This document shows, in pieces, positions 22,750 to 34,845 of a stretch of 64,000 bases of DNA (the stretch's first letter is position 1; every line of letters begins with the position of its first letter). The stretch is taken from positions 64,001-128,000 of the forward strand of contig NW_019775269.1 in assembly GCF_001039355.2 (NCBI RefSeq). The letters run 5' to 3'. This DNA comes from Lingula anatina (Eukaryota; Brachiopoda; Lingulata; Lingulida; Lingulidae). Made by a program: the position numbers and the translations under genes. A model generated the notes under the pieces. It had not been told where the DNA came from. It saw nothing but the letters and a program-made list of their open reading frames with translations, and searched no databases.

Positions 22750-25700
22750 GCGTCTCCTTTTAAGTTTAAGTACAGCATATCTTTCAAACTGTTCAATTAA
22801 CTTAAACGTAAGTTCTTTCAAACAACCGAAAAGGTGTCTCCCCTTCACTTTCCAAAATAAAAAAAAATCCGAAATTTAATTTTTAGTAAAATGTTGTGTT
22901 CTCGTTAAGCTGTTGAACTTAGTTTCTGCTCGTTATTTAGTTATTCATTTTTTATGCAACCAACATGCCGAACGCCTTGAAAATCTACTATGCCCTGTGC
23001 GATCCGTTCAGTGAAAAGTGTAGTACGACCTTTTTGTAACTTTTATCCTTTAGCCATATCACTTTTTAATACAAAGTCGTAAAATCTCTTATTCATAAAA
23101 AAAAAAAAAATACTTTTTATTAATGAGACTTTTTACAGGGCAAAGTATTTCCGACATTGTATATTTTCTGTATTTATTGGTTAAATATACCTTCATCTTA
23201 TCTGAGTATTAGGAGGCCTTGAGCTATGCTCCCCAGTTCAAATAGTGTCATCCCTAGTGCAGTGTGGAAAGTGATACAGAAAATCAGGTTATGAACCAAT
23301 GTTTTATTCAACTTCTAAAATACTTGTTTCACAATAATTTATTGCTATACAACTATTGGATAAGACAACGACAATAAAAAATCAAAGCCACATCCCAGTA
23401 TTTTAATATTAATATTAATACTTAAAAGTATCGTCTGGATTGGGGGATATACTGACGCGTCTGTGCGTGGGGTCAAAAAGTTTTGTTACTTTTGCAGAGT
23501 GATGGCGTTCCACACACATAAGATAAGAGTTTATTCAGCCATTGATATACGAATTAAAGTTAACATATAACGGAATTGGATTGCTTTTCGGGTGAAGTGA
23601 ATAAAGTATAAGGTAACAATATAGTTTTTAAAATATTGTTGCTAAAATTACCATTTTTTGTTCTTAAAACTAGAGGCAGCAGATATATAAAAACTATTTA
23701 GAAACCTCTTGGATCCTTTAAAACTTAAAGTCTACAGAAACGGTGCAAATATCGTATGAGGTCATTTTTGTTATAAGTTGATTTGCAGACCTTTACAGAT
23801 AAGTTCAAATTATATTATAAGCACATGTAGGCCACAGCACTATATTTGCTGTTTCGAACATGCTGGTATAATCACCAGCTTTTCTGTATTCCACTCAACT
23901 TAATCTGTTAATCTGATTGCATTCAGCGAGAGTCCCAGCGGATTGAATCAATCTACGTACCCTCTACCAGGGCGAGTGATAGCTTTTTTTACAGATATTC
24001 ACAGATATGTCTCTAGCTAGGCAGATGGTCATTTAAAGCTCAACTTTAAAAGCGTCGAATACATTTCCTACCATGCCATTCTAAGAATAGATATAATGGT
24101 ACTACATTTCTAATTTCATACAGCTTTATGCAAAAACTTTGTTGCTTGGTTGCTTTTGAGTTCATCATAATCGCATAGCTTCTTTTATCCATATTTTAGG
24201 ATTGCTACGCGACAGCGATGCAAATGCCCTCTATTGACAAGAGCCAAGATGTGGAGCTGATCTCTGGCAGTGAGAACAGCACCTTTACGACATTACGCTT
24301 TAAGCGTAGACTGGACACATGTGATAGCAAAGATAACAAGATAACAGTGAGTGATAGAATTAATTCCTGGTAACGTTAAACTACAAATATTTTTTATATG
24401 TGATTGCTATAATTATTTTGGTGCGCACCTCAGAAACATCCTGTAAACATGTTTGTTATCGTAGTAATATATTGTATATCTGCCCTATTTTCCACAATAA
24501 ATCAAAAGGTAAACAAACAATTAAAATATAATTATAGTAGATTAGAAAAATTATATTCTATATTTTTAAAAGAGGTTATACACCTTACACAATAATATAG
24601 TATGGTGTATAGTACGTTTAATAATTTTTCTCTATTTTCTCATGTAATGCACACAGGGAGCAGGACAACAGAAACGTTTTTTAAAAAAGGCCAATATGCA
24701 CAGAGATTATATAAGATATTAAAAGTTATCAATTTTGACAAATGGTGCGCTTGCAATGGTTGTTCAAGATGTCAGAAGTTGTTTGCTTCTTTCATGGATA
24801 AATAAATCTTACTGATTTGAGAAAGGAGGATGGCGGAACCCCTTCTCTTAAAAATTTGGACTCGTTTTTTATTTAAAAAGATGAGAGAAAAAAAAACAGT
24901 GTGTTTCAAGCCTGTCGTAATTTTTGATAAATGTACTCAATATAAAATAATTTTCATTTCAGCAAAGTACCATGCGCTTTATTTGGGCTTACCACGATTC
25001 AGACCCCCTGACTCAGACGGACTTTCTGTACCATGGGAACGTGAACCGTGGAGCAAAGAGCATGTTCCTTTTGGACCCCGCTGATAATCCAGTTAACACT
25101 GTCACTATACCAAACGATGCATATACCTTGGAGTTTCTAAATAATAAGGTAGATGAATTGTGTGGATGATAAGTATTTTAAAAGACCGACGTTGTGCGTT
25201 CTCGACCCTAAACCTTTCACTAGGTAATGACCTGGACGGATTGTATTATTGATTCTAATTATTAATGGCCAAGACCATTCACCCATATATTATAATACTG
25301 TATCTTACACTACCAGGTTCAAGTACCTTCAACTTCCGACACAACATATTGGTGTTCCGGCTTCACGCTGCCCAGTTTCAGTAACGTTCATCACATGATT
25401 AAGGTATGTTCAATACTCCATTTTACACTGAAGTATATATTTAAACGATCTTTTTGTTTTGGTTTGAAACCAAAGGGGCACAACGTGTCAAAGTATGACA
25501 AATATCAAACGCATGGGTAATTCAAACACTCCCATCATCACTTTGTACCCTTTGTACGACGCCCTATTCTTACATGTAGTAATCTCAATTGCACATTATT
25601 TCATTATGAATATAAAATGTTTTAATGAAAAATAATAATTTTCTTTTTGTTTGGTTGAAATATGATTTTTTTGCTAGAAGCAAATAAACAATTGCAATGC

Positions 25701-26374
25701 ATATACCGGCACATTCTCATACATATAATGCTCATATATAATCTAGGCAGAGCCGATAGTTCAAAACGGGAACGCAGCACTTGTGCGTCACTTTATTGTG
25801 TATGCCTGCAACCACCAGTTCAACTTCACCGACCACGCCAATTATAGTAATGATTGCACGGGCAGGGGAAATATGCCTCCAGATCTTGAATTATGCCAAC
25901 AAATGCTGATGGCGTGGGCGGTTGGAGGAGAGGTGGGTATCAACAGAGTGTATATTTTGATGTTAAACAAAACTGTGTATATTTATGCAATCACTAAAAG
26001 AGCATTAGTATAGATATCGAATTTTATAAATTGTCTAATTTAATAATTGATCTATCAATGTTAACAGGTTCAGGTGTATCCAGAGAATGTTGGCTTTCCT
26101 TTTGGAGGGGAAGGTGATCCCACTTTCATTTTGTTGGAAACCCACTATGACAACCCAGCTCTGAGAAATGGTGAGTGGATACCATGCGTCTACAGGTCGT
26201 TTTCAGGAATATTATATACTTTTTCGTGTATTGGTTTCGGGTATTGGTTATCTCTGGCGAAGCTTGGACAACATTTTCTGTTACTTTACTGCAATCTGTT
26301 TTCTTCTTCCAACTTCCGTTCATTATTTCTGAACATATAACGTAAATCTGTGAGAGTAGTTGAAGAAGTTGCTT

Positions 26375-26421
<47 letters not shown>

Positions 26422-29400
26422 CTTGACATTTAATATGGAATATTTTTTTCCAAATCATTTTTCATCAGTTTTTACCTATTTTGCTGACTGATACATGAAA
26501 ATAAGGATTAAAATCGTGTTCTAATAACTTTTAATTATCTCTTTGATGTCATTGTGACATCAGTTCATGAATGGAATTCGCCAGAGAAGCAAACAAAAAC
26601 ACATTGCCTTTTCTACTTCATACAACAACCATTAAAAGAGATATTTTGGATCTCCATATTTTCCAAATTATTGTCTGTAAAAGAGTTACACGCTCCACAA
26701 AGGACCCTCATGTCAGTGTCTAGTCACAGTAACAGTCGCTGTTACGTCTGACCTCTTCTGGCTGCTACCAGCGCTCTCAATTGGCAAGGCATTCCTTGGG
26801 ATAGGTTTTTAGAGTTCAGTCTGGAATAACATTCCAGGGATGGGTCAAAATCTGTCCAATTTGGTCCAGTTTTGTTGTAGGACATGTAGGCCATTAATTT
26901 GGCGAGTGATGGCCTACCCACATGATGTCTACGTTGTTCAAATGTGGCGGTTTTGATGACCAAGGTAGCTGTTCATTCCCTTGGTTCTCTAAGTAATCTG
27001 TTATTAAAAGTGCTCTGTGTGAACCGGCATCTCACCGTACAACCTAAAATTGTTCCTAGGGTGCCCCCTATCAAATGATAGTCAAGTGGTTCCCAAATTA
27101 TTCCTTTATTTAATCTGGTTCAGGTTTTCGTCGATGACTCCCATTGGTGTTTTGGCACCAATGTGGTATCCACTTCAAATACTGACGCTGTTAATGACCT
27201 AAGTCACTTTAGACGTGGCACACACTTCGTCGTTGGCCTCTTCTTGATATCTGTAAACTCTGTCTGATTAGTTGAGCGGTACAGGTGAAATCTGACCTCA
27301 ATAAAGAAAACCACGAGGTTTCTTTGTTCATCCCAGAAACGGTCAGGGTCCCCAATTCATTAGAGAAACATACAACGATGTTTTGCTGTTTACAGTAGGT
27401 TCCTCGGAGGTCGTCTGGTATTCTAACCTGCTAAAACCAGTTTCGTGTTCGCTAAGGGCCTTGAAAAAAGCGTTTTGGTGGCAATTTACCCCTCATTCTA
27501 AACGGACTGGGTGGTTTTTGTTTAGTCGCAACACAATATCCTGAAAGACAGTGGGTCCTGTACTCTGGTGGTAGGATTTTAATACATTGGGTGTGGCCTC
27601 TATGTAGGCACATCAGTCTGGGCATTACACAATAAAACTGTACGGACCGTTTCGTTTGGCGCAATTAACTGTCTGGCAATGTCTTTCTTTTTCGCGCCAT
27701 TTTGCCACAGATTAACAAATTTGTAAAGCACTGCATAACTCATTTTACTCACTGTAAAACCGACCACTTGCATGCAAAATTTCAAATTCTTCTATGCAGT
27801 AGTTGCCGACATATGGATACTTTTTTGACAGAAGCATGCATTGCCAAAGCCAAGCTTTGACCTGCCCAAAGGAGCACTACCCAATTAAATTACTGCATAT
27901 TACATAATGCAGCAGCGTAACAAACCTGGTATTCTGTTAATTGGAAGCGACACACCTGACTACAAACTTTTCCATTCACATGTCTTATATGAGATCGCAG
28001 TTTTTTGAAAAAAGAACGCATTTCTACCTAGGCGTACCCTCGAAATTGAAATATTCCATATTAAATGTCAAGTCTGTATATATATGGCTGTGTCCACTGC
28101 ACGTGTGATTATAATATCCTTTTGCAAAACATGGTATAATGATCACATCTAGTCAATTCGTTTTATTTCCAAGTGCAGTAATTCCAGTTTCAACACCCCA
28201 TGCTTCAATTCCACCATCGTTTGAAAAAAATTACCCAGTGAGTACAACCTTACACTAAAATGAAAAAAATCTGTCGCTAAATAAGGTGCATTATACTTAT
28301 TTTTAAAATTGCCTTTTTTTAGTTTTGAGAGTCCTTACGATTTAGGGTTTCAATAATTTCAGATTACGTGGACTCATCTGGTGTGCGTTTTACCTTAATA
28401 CCACGTCGTCGACAGTATGATGCAGGGATAATGGACGTTGGCGTTATGGTCTCTAGAAACCACGTCATTCCACCATACTATGACGAATTCTACAGCTGGG
28501 GACAGTGCTCTGATTGTATGGAAAGTGTAAGATAATACTAATCAAAATATTTTAAAGTTTCAAAGTGTGCCAAAAAAGTTAAAGCACTTCTATTGTGCTA
28601 GCAATAGAACTGCAAATCAATGCAAGCAAAACTCAAAACGGTATTTAAAAATATTTGTAAAAAATGTACATTATGTTTTGAAAATATCTACATTTTATAA
28701 TGGATAAAACCATGTTGTCTATTGTTATCATGAGATGAGACAAACTAGCACTGTTTGGTGTGGCAAATGCTACCATTATTACAAACGGTCTCTTTGTGAG
28801 CCATTTTTACAAGGATTCTGAACGTTCTTTTATTGTTTTGGAGACACTTTGACCAAACAACTCCCATAGTAACAACTCACACCTCTAAACTCTTATATGC
28901 AGGGTTTAGAAAACGTACCATTGGGAATCAACGTGTTTGCTGCGGTGCTGCACGCGCATTTGGCGGGAACTGCTATTTACCTACGCCACTTCCGGGGTGG
29001 AGTAGAATTTCCGTATTTGGCATACGACGAGAATTACGACTTTAACTATCAGGAGTACAGATATTTCAAAGAACCGAAGAAAATAATGCCAGTGACTAAA
29101 CCTTTTTAATGTCTTTATATAACTTTAAATTGATATAGTGAAGACTAGACACTTATAAACTCCCAAATGTTGTTTGCTGATGCATTTATCTGAGTACGTC
29201 CAGTAGTTGGTCCTCTAGGTGAAGTAAAGCTGGTTTAAATAATATCTTTCCAGAATTTTAAAGCCAAAAAGAATTTTCCTCAATAAACGTGATTTAAATG
29301 TTTAAATAAGGACATGCTAATAATTATTGCAACTCGGGCTTCATGGCACTTAATGCTATTGCGTGATTAATTAACTTGTCTTCTGTGTATATTGATTATA

Positions 29401-29884
29401 TGTATACCGATAATGCATTAAATCTGATTTTAATTTCAAAATGCACTTTGTTTCAGAATGATGATTTGGTCACCCATTGCAAATACAGGAGCAGTGATCG
29501 AACTTATGTCACATGGGTGAGATACTGTACATACACCTGTACATAACCAGTGTGATAACTTCTACCAGTTATTATTTTGTTATACCTGTGACAATACATT
29601 AGAGATATCAGAACCGAATTCCACACTGTACCTGAACATAATATACTGTAGGCATTTTAATTAACGTAATTGTATGAGGTGTTTTGAAAAGAAATTGGTA
29701 TTCAGGTAGTACTGACGCAAAAAGATTTTATTCACTGTAGGGAGGACTTGGAACTAAAGAGGAAATGTGCCTGGCGTTCATAATATACTACCCACGAGTA
29801 AACCTGACGAACTGCATCAGCGTCCCCCTGCAGTCGGAGCTGATCAAAATAGCCCCAGAGTTGACGTCATCGTAAGTGATATCA

Positions 29885-29932
<48 letters not shown>

Positions 29933-30555
29933 CACTGGTCAAAAAGGTTGTCCCACCCCCATTACCATGTGCTTTTATTTACAAATGATCACCTCACAGT
30001 TGTAAATTGTTAGAAATAGTGCTTTTTATTACAGATAACGTGTCTAACATGCTTAATGGTTAAAAAAATACAAAATAGTGGTGAATATTTACACATTTTA
30101 TACCATTTGGTAAAATTATAAGAGGTACCCCCTCAAAGCCACTGTTTCACTGTGACTTCTACAGATGTAAAGAAATGTCTATTAAATTGAAAAGACGCCA
30201 TCAAATGTCACCAAATTCACACACAATTAGCATTAAGGTGTGCTCGTTAAAGATCACGTGCCTAACAGCGTGTGCGTCTACCGCGTACTGCAATTATCTC
30301 CTGTAGACGGCGCGACAAGCCTTCAACACGGGTAACAATTCTGTTTTGTGGGATATTGTCCCATTCTTCTTAAACAAGTTGGGGGAGTTGGTCCACGTTT
30401 TTATGGGGTTGGTTCTCCTTTGCATTGCACACTCCAATTCATGTCACCGTTGATAGTAAGTTTAATATCAGGGCTCAAAGATGGTGGTTCCATCCTTAGA
30501 GCATTGTGCTTCTTCAACAAACACTTGCCAGGCGAGAAGTGTGAGCAAGTGTGCA

Positions 30556-30602
<47 letters not shown>

Positions 30603-31757
30603 TTTGCTCCATCCAGTTGTAGTTTCAAAAAAAAAAAAAAAAATTAAAATTGAAAGACATACTAGACAAGCAGATGGTTTGAGACCAGGCAATTACCCTA
30701 TCTTGTGTACATTGTTTTGAACAGGGTAGGATTTACCAAAATGTTTCTTGATGCTCATGGCACCCACACCTCTTATACCAGAACAGGTATCAGCTGGCAA
30801 GCACGCATTGCACAATAAAATTTTCCACTTCGTACATGTACATTCTTCCCGAGAGTGGCGTAATCTTCAGTAGGTCTGTACGTTTTCTTGACTATAATTG
30901 ACTATAAATGTAATTTGCCACTGGTGTGGTTGAACAGCATGATACTTATTATCTTTCTTTGTGGAATTCTAGGTCCGATGACAATGGCTACAGTGTAATT
31001 ATCCAAGCACCATCGCAATACGCAGGACGTAGATTTCATGATGTTATGGAAAACTTGGTCAACTGGCAAGACGGCAAGGCTCGTGATAGATTTCAAGCTC
31101 TTGAGATGAATTCCACTCGAATGCAGATTTGTACTGGAACAAATGGATATCGGCATGTAAGTGTTATTCGATATTATATTCAGTACAATTTACCGAGAAC
31201 AGTCCGTTCTAAATGCAAGGTATATACTGCATTTCATTTGGATCAGTTAGTGACGAAGGAAATATCTACAGTGCATGAGCAATAAAGTTAACAACACCAT
31301 TCAAAACGGTATCTGTCGGTATACGCCAAATCCAAGGTAAAAAAATGCAGAGCAACACGGCGCTCACGTTGCCGAAGGCATCGAGCTTGCAGTCTCTTCA
31401 ACCATTGTTTCAACTATAGGTATCAACTATAGATATCTATAGGTATCGCTTCTATCAGTTTGTATCATCTTCAGGTAGAGATGAACCAGTTAACATGGCA
31501 ACTCATCCTTCGGGGTTTGAAATTTCACGTTTTTTTGGTTATTTGGTCAGTAAGTATATGGTTTAAATGGTATGTGCGTCTCATTGCAGAGAAACTTGAT
31601 CCAGAAATTGCAGATCAGCGCGCCTTACAAGATACCACAAGCATCCTGCCCAGACACTCTGGTCAGTATTGGCTCTATATCGTTTGCTGATAAACCCGTT
31701 TATGTCACCATGGCAACGATTCTATGTACCTTGTTCTCACCTCTGTTAAAGATGTGA
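21893..31757 (+). CDS. DBH-like monooxygenase (MOXD1-like) copy C, complete, with a CuH ligand replaced
   Basis: The exons are 21893-22141, 24200-24346, 24963-25148, 25317-25403, 25747-25932, 26068-26170, 28363-28526, 28903-29091, 29457-29516, 29741-29871, 30973-31156 and 31590-31757, predicting 617 aa. The signal peptide (PSLA before DFTHH), DOMON and both Cu2-monooxygenase domains are intact, and every splice site is GT-AG. The HH motif in exon 5 reads LVRHFIVYAC: codon CGT replaces CAT, so residue 237, a predicted CuH ligand, is Arg. The other ligands are kept (H238, ETHYDNP, LHAHLAG, EEMCLAF). Exon 2 starts DCYATAMQM with an extra Cys where the others have Arg. Exon 12 lacks the Thr/Pro stalk and goes from CPDTLVS to the hydrophobic tail MATILCTLFSPLLKM. 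A likely poly(A) signal is AATAAA at 31816-31821. It could be a catalytically altered or non-enzymatic paralogue. Confidence 0.9.
22713..22746. repeat. Poly(A) tract in intron 1 of copy C
   Basis: This is a run of 34 A. No retroelement body is recognisable in front of it. Confidence 0.9.
26377..26417. repeat. (AT)n microsatellite, intron 6 of copy C
   Basis: The pure TA repeat directly abuts the left end of the Tc1-like element at 26418, and TATATATA also follows its right end. The element inserted into a TA-rich target. Confidence 0.9.
26418..28076 (-). mobile_element. Tc1-like transposon copy 2, intron 6 of copy C
   Basis: The ends are CAGACTTGACATTTAATATG and its reverse complement. Sequence and length are close to 13724-15388. 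It is flanked by TA repeats on both sides, so the exact target duplication cannot be read. Confidence 0.85.
26720..27743 (-). pseudogene. Degenerate Tc1-like transposase (copy 2)
   Basis: On the - strand from 27743 the N-terminal helix-turn-helix reads MSYAVLYKFVNLWQNGAKKK, then DIARQLIAP. The C-terminal end reads MPCQLRALVAARRGQT, typical of Tc1 family transposases. The DDE core between them is broken by frameshifts and stops. Confidence 0.7.
29886..29931. repeat. (AT)n microsatellite, intron 10 of copy C
   Basis: The perfect TA repeat begins about 15 bases after the exon-10 donor and borders a truncated Tc1-like element on its right. Confidence 0.9.
29932..30470 (-). mobile_element. Truncated second Tc1-like element, intron 10 of copy C
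   Basis: The - strand encodes EEWDNIPQNRIVTRVEGLSR followed by RLQEIIAVRGRRTRC around 30265-30370, the typical C-terminal end of a Tc1-family transposase, but with a stop just upstream. The element end is ACACTGGTCAAAAAGG at about 29932. The 5' part is missing or unrecognisable. It differs in sequence from the CAGACTTGAC family elsewhere in the window. Confidence 0.7.
30559..30598. repeat. (AT)n microsatellite, intron 10 of copy C
   Basis: This is a pure TA repeat, with an A-run at about 30628-30643. ORFs reading IYIYIY across it are meaningless. Confidence 0.9.
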
Positions 31758-34609
31758 TGCATGTACACGTACCATATTACAACATGCGGGACATAACGAA
31801 TGTATGGAATTCTCAAATAAATAGTGCTGCTTCTAATTCTCATCAAGACAAAATGACTGATGAAATATGTGGGAGTTTCATGACGGCTTCATATGTTACT
31901 CAAGACTGCTGACTTTGATGATCAGGCGTCTTTGTATTTTGCTGCCTCTATGTTGCCTTTAGGAGCTGACCTTTTTCTTTTTTATATGGACGCTGAGTGC
32001 TTAATACTGCCGTTGTTTGATCGAACTGTTGGACATGCATGGGTGCTTATTTATTTTACTCGGATGCTTATCGCACGCTGTTGGCAACATTCATGAAACC
32101 GTCATTGCACGTTCCGTGGTTACCTGGACGGTAATATTAACATTACAACACAGTGGACCTATTATCTGTTGTTTTGACCTGCTATTTCGGTCTTGCAGCT
32201 GTTTTTCATTTTCCCAATGAAGATTGTTACAACCTAGATGCTTGAACATTGTTTTCTGATGTACATGGATTGCTATAAACCAAAATGTACACTCATTTTT
32301 CACGTACAATATTCATTAATGGTGTAATCTTTATTTAAACTACTTCGTCTCTTCAGTTATGTTTTTACTTCAAATCTTCGAGTGAAAGAATGTCTTGCAA
32401 TATGTGCAGCTCAACAATATGGTCATTCATTATCAGACATTTTCTTATCTTCCTGTAGTGGAAAATGATTTTTGCAAGTAAATTTCACACATTTCAATAA
32501 TAGTTAAGTACATTTTATGCTAATATGTTTTTTTCACTTCATCCTCATGATGAATGTCTCGGGCTCTCAAAATTGACTGTCGTTTCCCTCATGGGGCTCT
32601 TAGGTCTCCTATCACGTCTTTGTCTACTCACACCACATTCATTACATGCTACTTGTTCAAGCAAGTGTTTTCTCTTTTTTTTCTTTCCTTATCGGGGAGT
32701 TTTCCTTCAGGGCCCCATGTCTAGTTCGCACTTTATACGTGTACTTACTTATTTAACTTATATCAATCATATCATTTATCAATCGCACCTTTAGAGCCTC
32801 ATGTGTACTCCACACGGTATAGTGCGTGCTCTAACTTATGCATATTAAATTACAATTTGTGTTTAACTTCCTTAATTTTATATAATTATCTTCCTGTCTT
32901 TAAATATTAGCACGTTTGCTTACATGCATTGGTGTATTTGTATTGTAATTATACACATGTCTATGTCTTTTGGTTGAATTATGACCGATGATGTTAACTT
33001 TCAATCCCAGTGAAAGCGATTATAAACACGAAATGTTCTTGACACACAATTGTTCATAGACGAATTGCAAGTAATAATAAGAAACGTAAAGAAAGTGGAC
33101 AGATAACATGACAGATGCTCGTGTAGAGTATAGCCACTTGCCCCTTAGACAATATTTACTCTTGGCTAAAATACCTCCATTCTCGTTAAATCAACAAGAG
33201 TGGTGAGTCTTCTTCTATGGCAAAGGCAATAACTCGATTTAATTCAACATGAAATATTGTTTATATATTGTTTGCTATATACCAATAGCAATGTTTGCAT
33301 GGGAGTACAGATTGACGCACTTTCTGTACGTGAGAAATACTTTGGTGGCAAACCTAATGACTACAATTTACCTAGATATTTAGAAATAGTATTTCTAGTA
33401 GTAATAATTCAAAACAATGAGTCTATTTCTTCAATTTTTATTTCAAATGCTTATAACAATCATGGGCGGATCCAGGATAATTTGAAAGAGGGGGGGGGGG
33501 TCTGGAACGACAGGCCTCGGATACAAAGCCGACCATCACCCCCTTGGTGTGGGGTTTGGGGCCTGCTCAAGGGCCCCGAAATTTTTTGGTAATTTGGTAT
33601 GGTTTAAAACTATGATTTAGCTAGTCAAAATTCTAATTTCAAGAGAGGAATACTGGTGTGATATATATGTTTCAGAAACTGAAGGTGGGGTCAGGACCCC
33701 CCGACCCCCCCCCCCCCCTAAATCCGCCACTGACAATTCCTTGTGTTATTTTAAATTACTGCACTGTTGTATCGGTTTGAATTTTTCCAGTTTAAATTAG
33801 GTTATTTCCCACATTCTTGTTACTACTGAATATGAATGTTCTTCATATTATATATATAGTATATATATAGTATATATATACAGGTATTAATGTGACGACT
33901 GCGGACTTCTCACAATGCTATATTAAAAGGGAAATTAGTGACGGTCACTTTGAATTACATATATTTCTTTTTAATAATAATAGTAATAATAATAATAATG
34001 ACTATAATAATAAGTAGAAAACAACTCCAATCTAGAGACAAAAGCCAAAATTAATAGTTTCCTACTAGTATGTACTGTACATGTATAAAAGAATTATGGC
34101 TGGGATATATTCATTGCAGTCACTAATAAAGGCATAAACAATGCTTTTCGTTGCTTTTATGTACAGCTTCAATATTGCTTGAACTGCAAAAAAAAACAGA
34201 AGAATTTGGCCAGGCAATAAAAAGGTCATACCCAGTGCACTTATGATTATTTTGTAATGTTAGGTGCTGTAAGCCCATAGATGCTGTAGCATTGTACATG
34301 TATGTGCATTGTACAGTATGTGGAGGGCCGTAGGCCTACACTGTACATATGATACAAAATTTATCATGCATGTTGTCATCTTAGCAATTTTAGCGTCTCA
34401 GTATGTACATGAAAATATTTTTTAAAATATTAAAAATAATCTTAAAAGTGTATAAATTTAATATACATTGTGAGAGTGTCCCTGCTGAATATGGGATACA
34501 GAGAAGAAGAGGTGTCGGTTATGCAGTTTCCCTTCTTCCCCCAGCCCCTCCATCTCATCTGCCACTCTCAAGACTGCAAGCTCGCGTGTACTCTTCCTCT
34601 CATCGTCAG
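31758..34609. other. Spacer between copies C and D
   Basis: It holds the 3' UTR of C, AT-rich sequence partly similar to the B-C spacer (near 33000-33060), a GGCGGAT element (33464-33732), a short (GTATATATATA)n run at about 33856-33890, and CAGTCACTAATAAAGGCATA at 34121-34140, shared with the C flank. I see no gene. Confidence 0.6.
33464..33732. mobile_element. GGCGGAT-family MITE upstream of copy D
   Basis: It begins GGGCGGATCCAGGATAA and ends TAAATCCGCCACTG, so the ends are inverted repeats. Long G and C runs lie inside each end. A related copy sits at the equivalent place upstream of E (45523-45638), with the same right flank GACAATTCCTTGTG. The matching sequence upstream of C lacks it. 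Confidence 0.7.
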
Positions 34610-34690
34610 AGGGTCATTTCATACAGCAGGCTAGGTAAACAGAGCACACAAAGGGGCAATATTTCGAACGTTATCAAGCCCAGCCTTTCA
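34610..34690 (+). promoter_or_regulatory. Conserved upstream block, copy D (shortened)
   Basis: It contains AGGTAAACAGAGCACACAAA and the following GGGGCAATATT, then CGAACGTTATCAAGCCCAGC as in E. The TTTGTGTACCCTCACA part kept in A, B, C and E is missing. Confidence 0.35.
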
Positions 34691-34774
34691 TCGATTCACA
34701 ACCCAGTGTCTTGTGCAACTCAAGTGTGAAGGTGACATCTATAGCAGAACTGACTAAGCATTAAATCTAGCTTT

Positions 34775-34816
34775 TCTAAAAACGTTTTTGGACCGCTCGG
34801 TTATTTTAGCAGTTTG
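34775..34816 (+). promoter_or_regulatory. Candidate core promoter of copy D with altered TATA motif
   Basis: Where A, B, C and E have TATAAAAA, D reads TCTAAAAA (34775-34782). The initiator-like TTTTAGCAGTTTGG (A at 34811) is kept, 35 bases before the ATG. Confidence 0.4.
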
Positions 34817-34845
34817 GAGTAAACATTGGAGTCAGTGTTTCTAAA

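Noticed and set aside
30348-30720. ORFs reading IYIYIY around the AT microsatellites
   Set aside because: They are translations of (AT)n repeats and not conserved in other copies.
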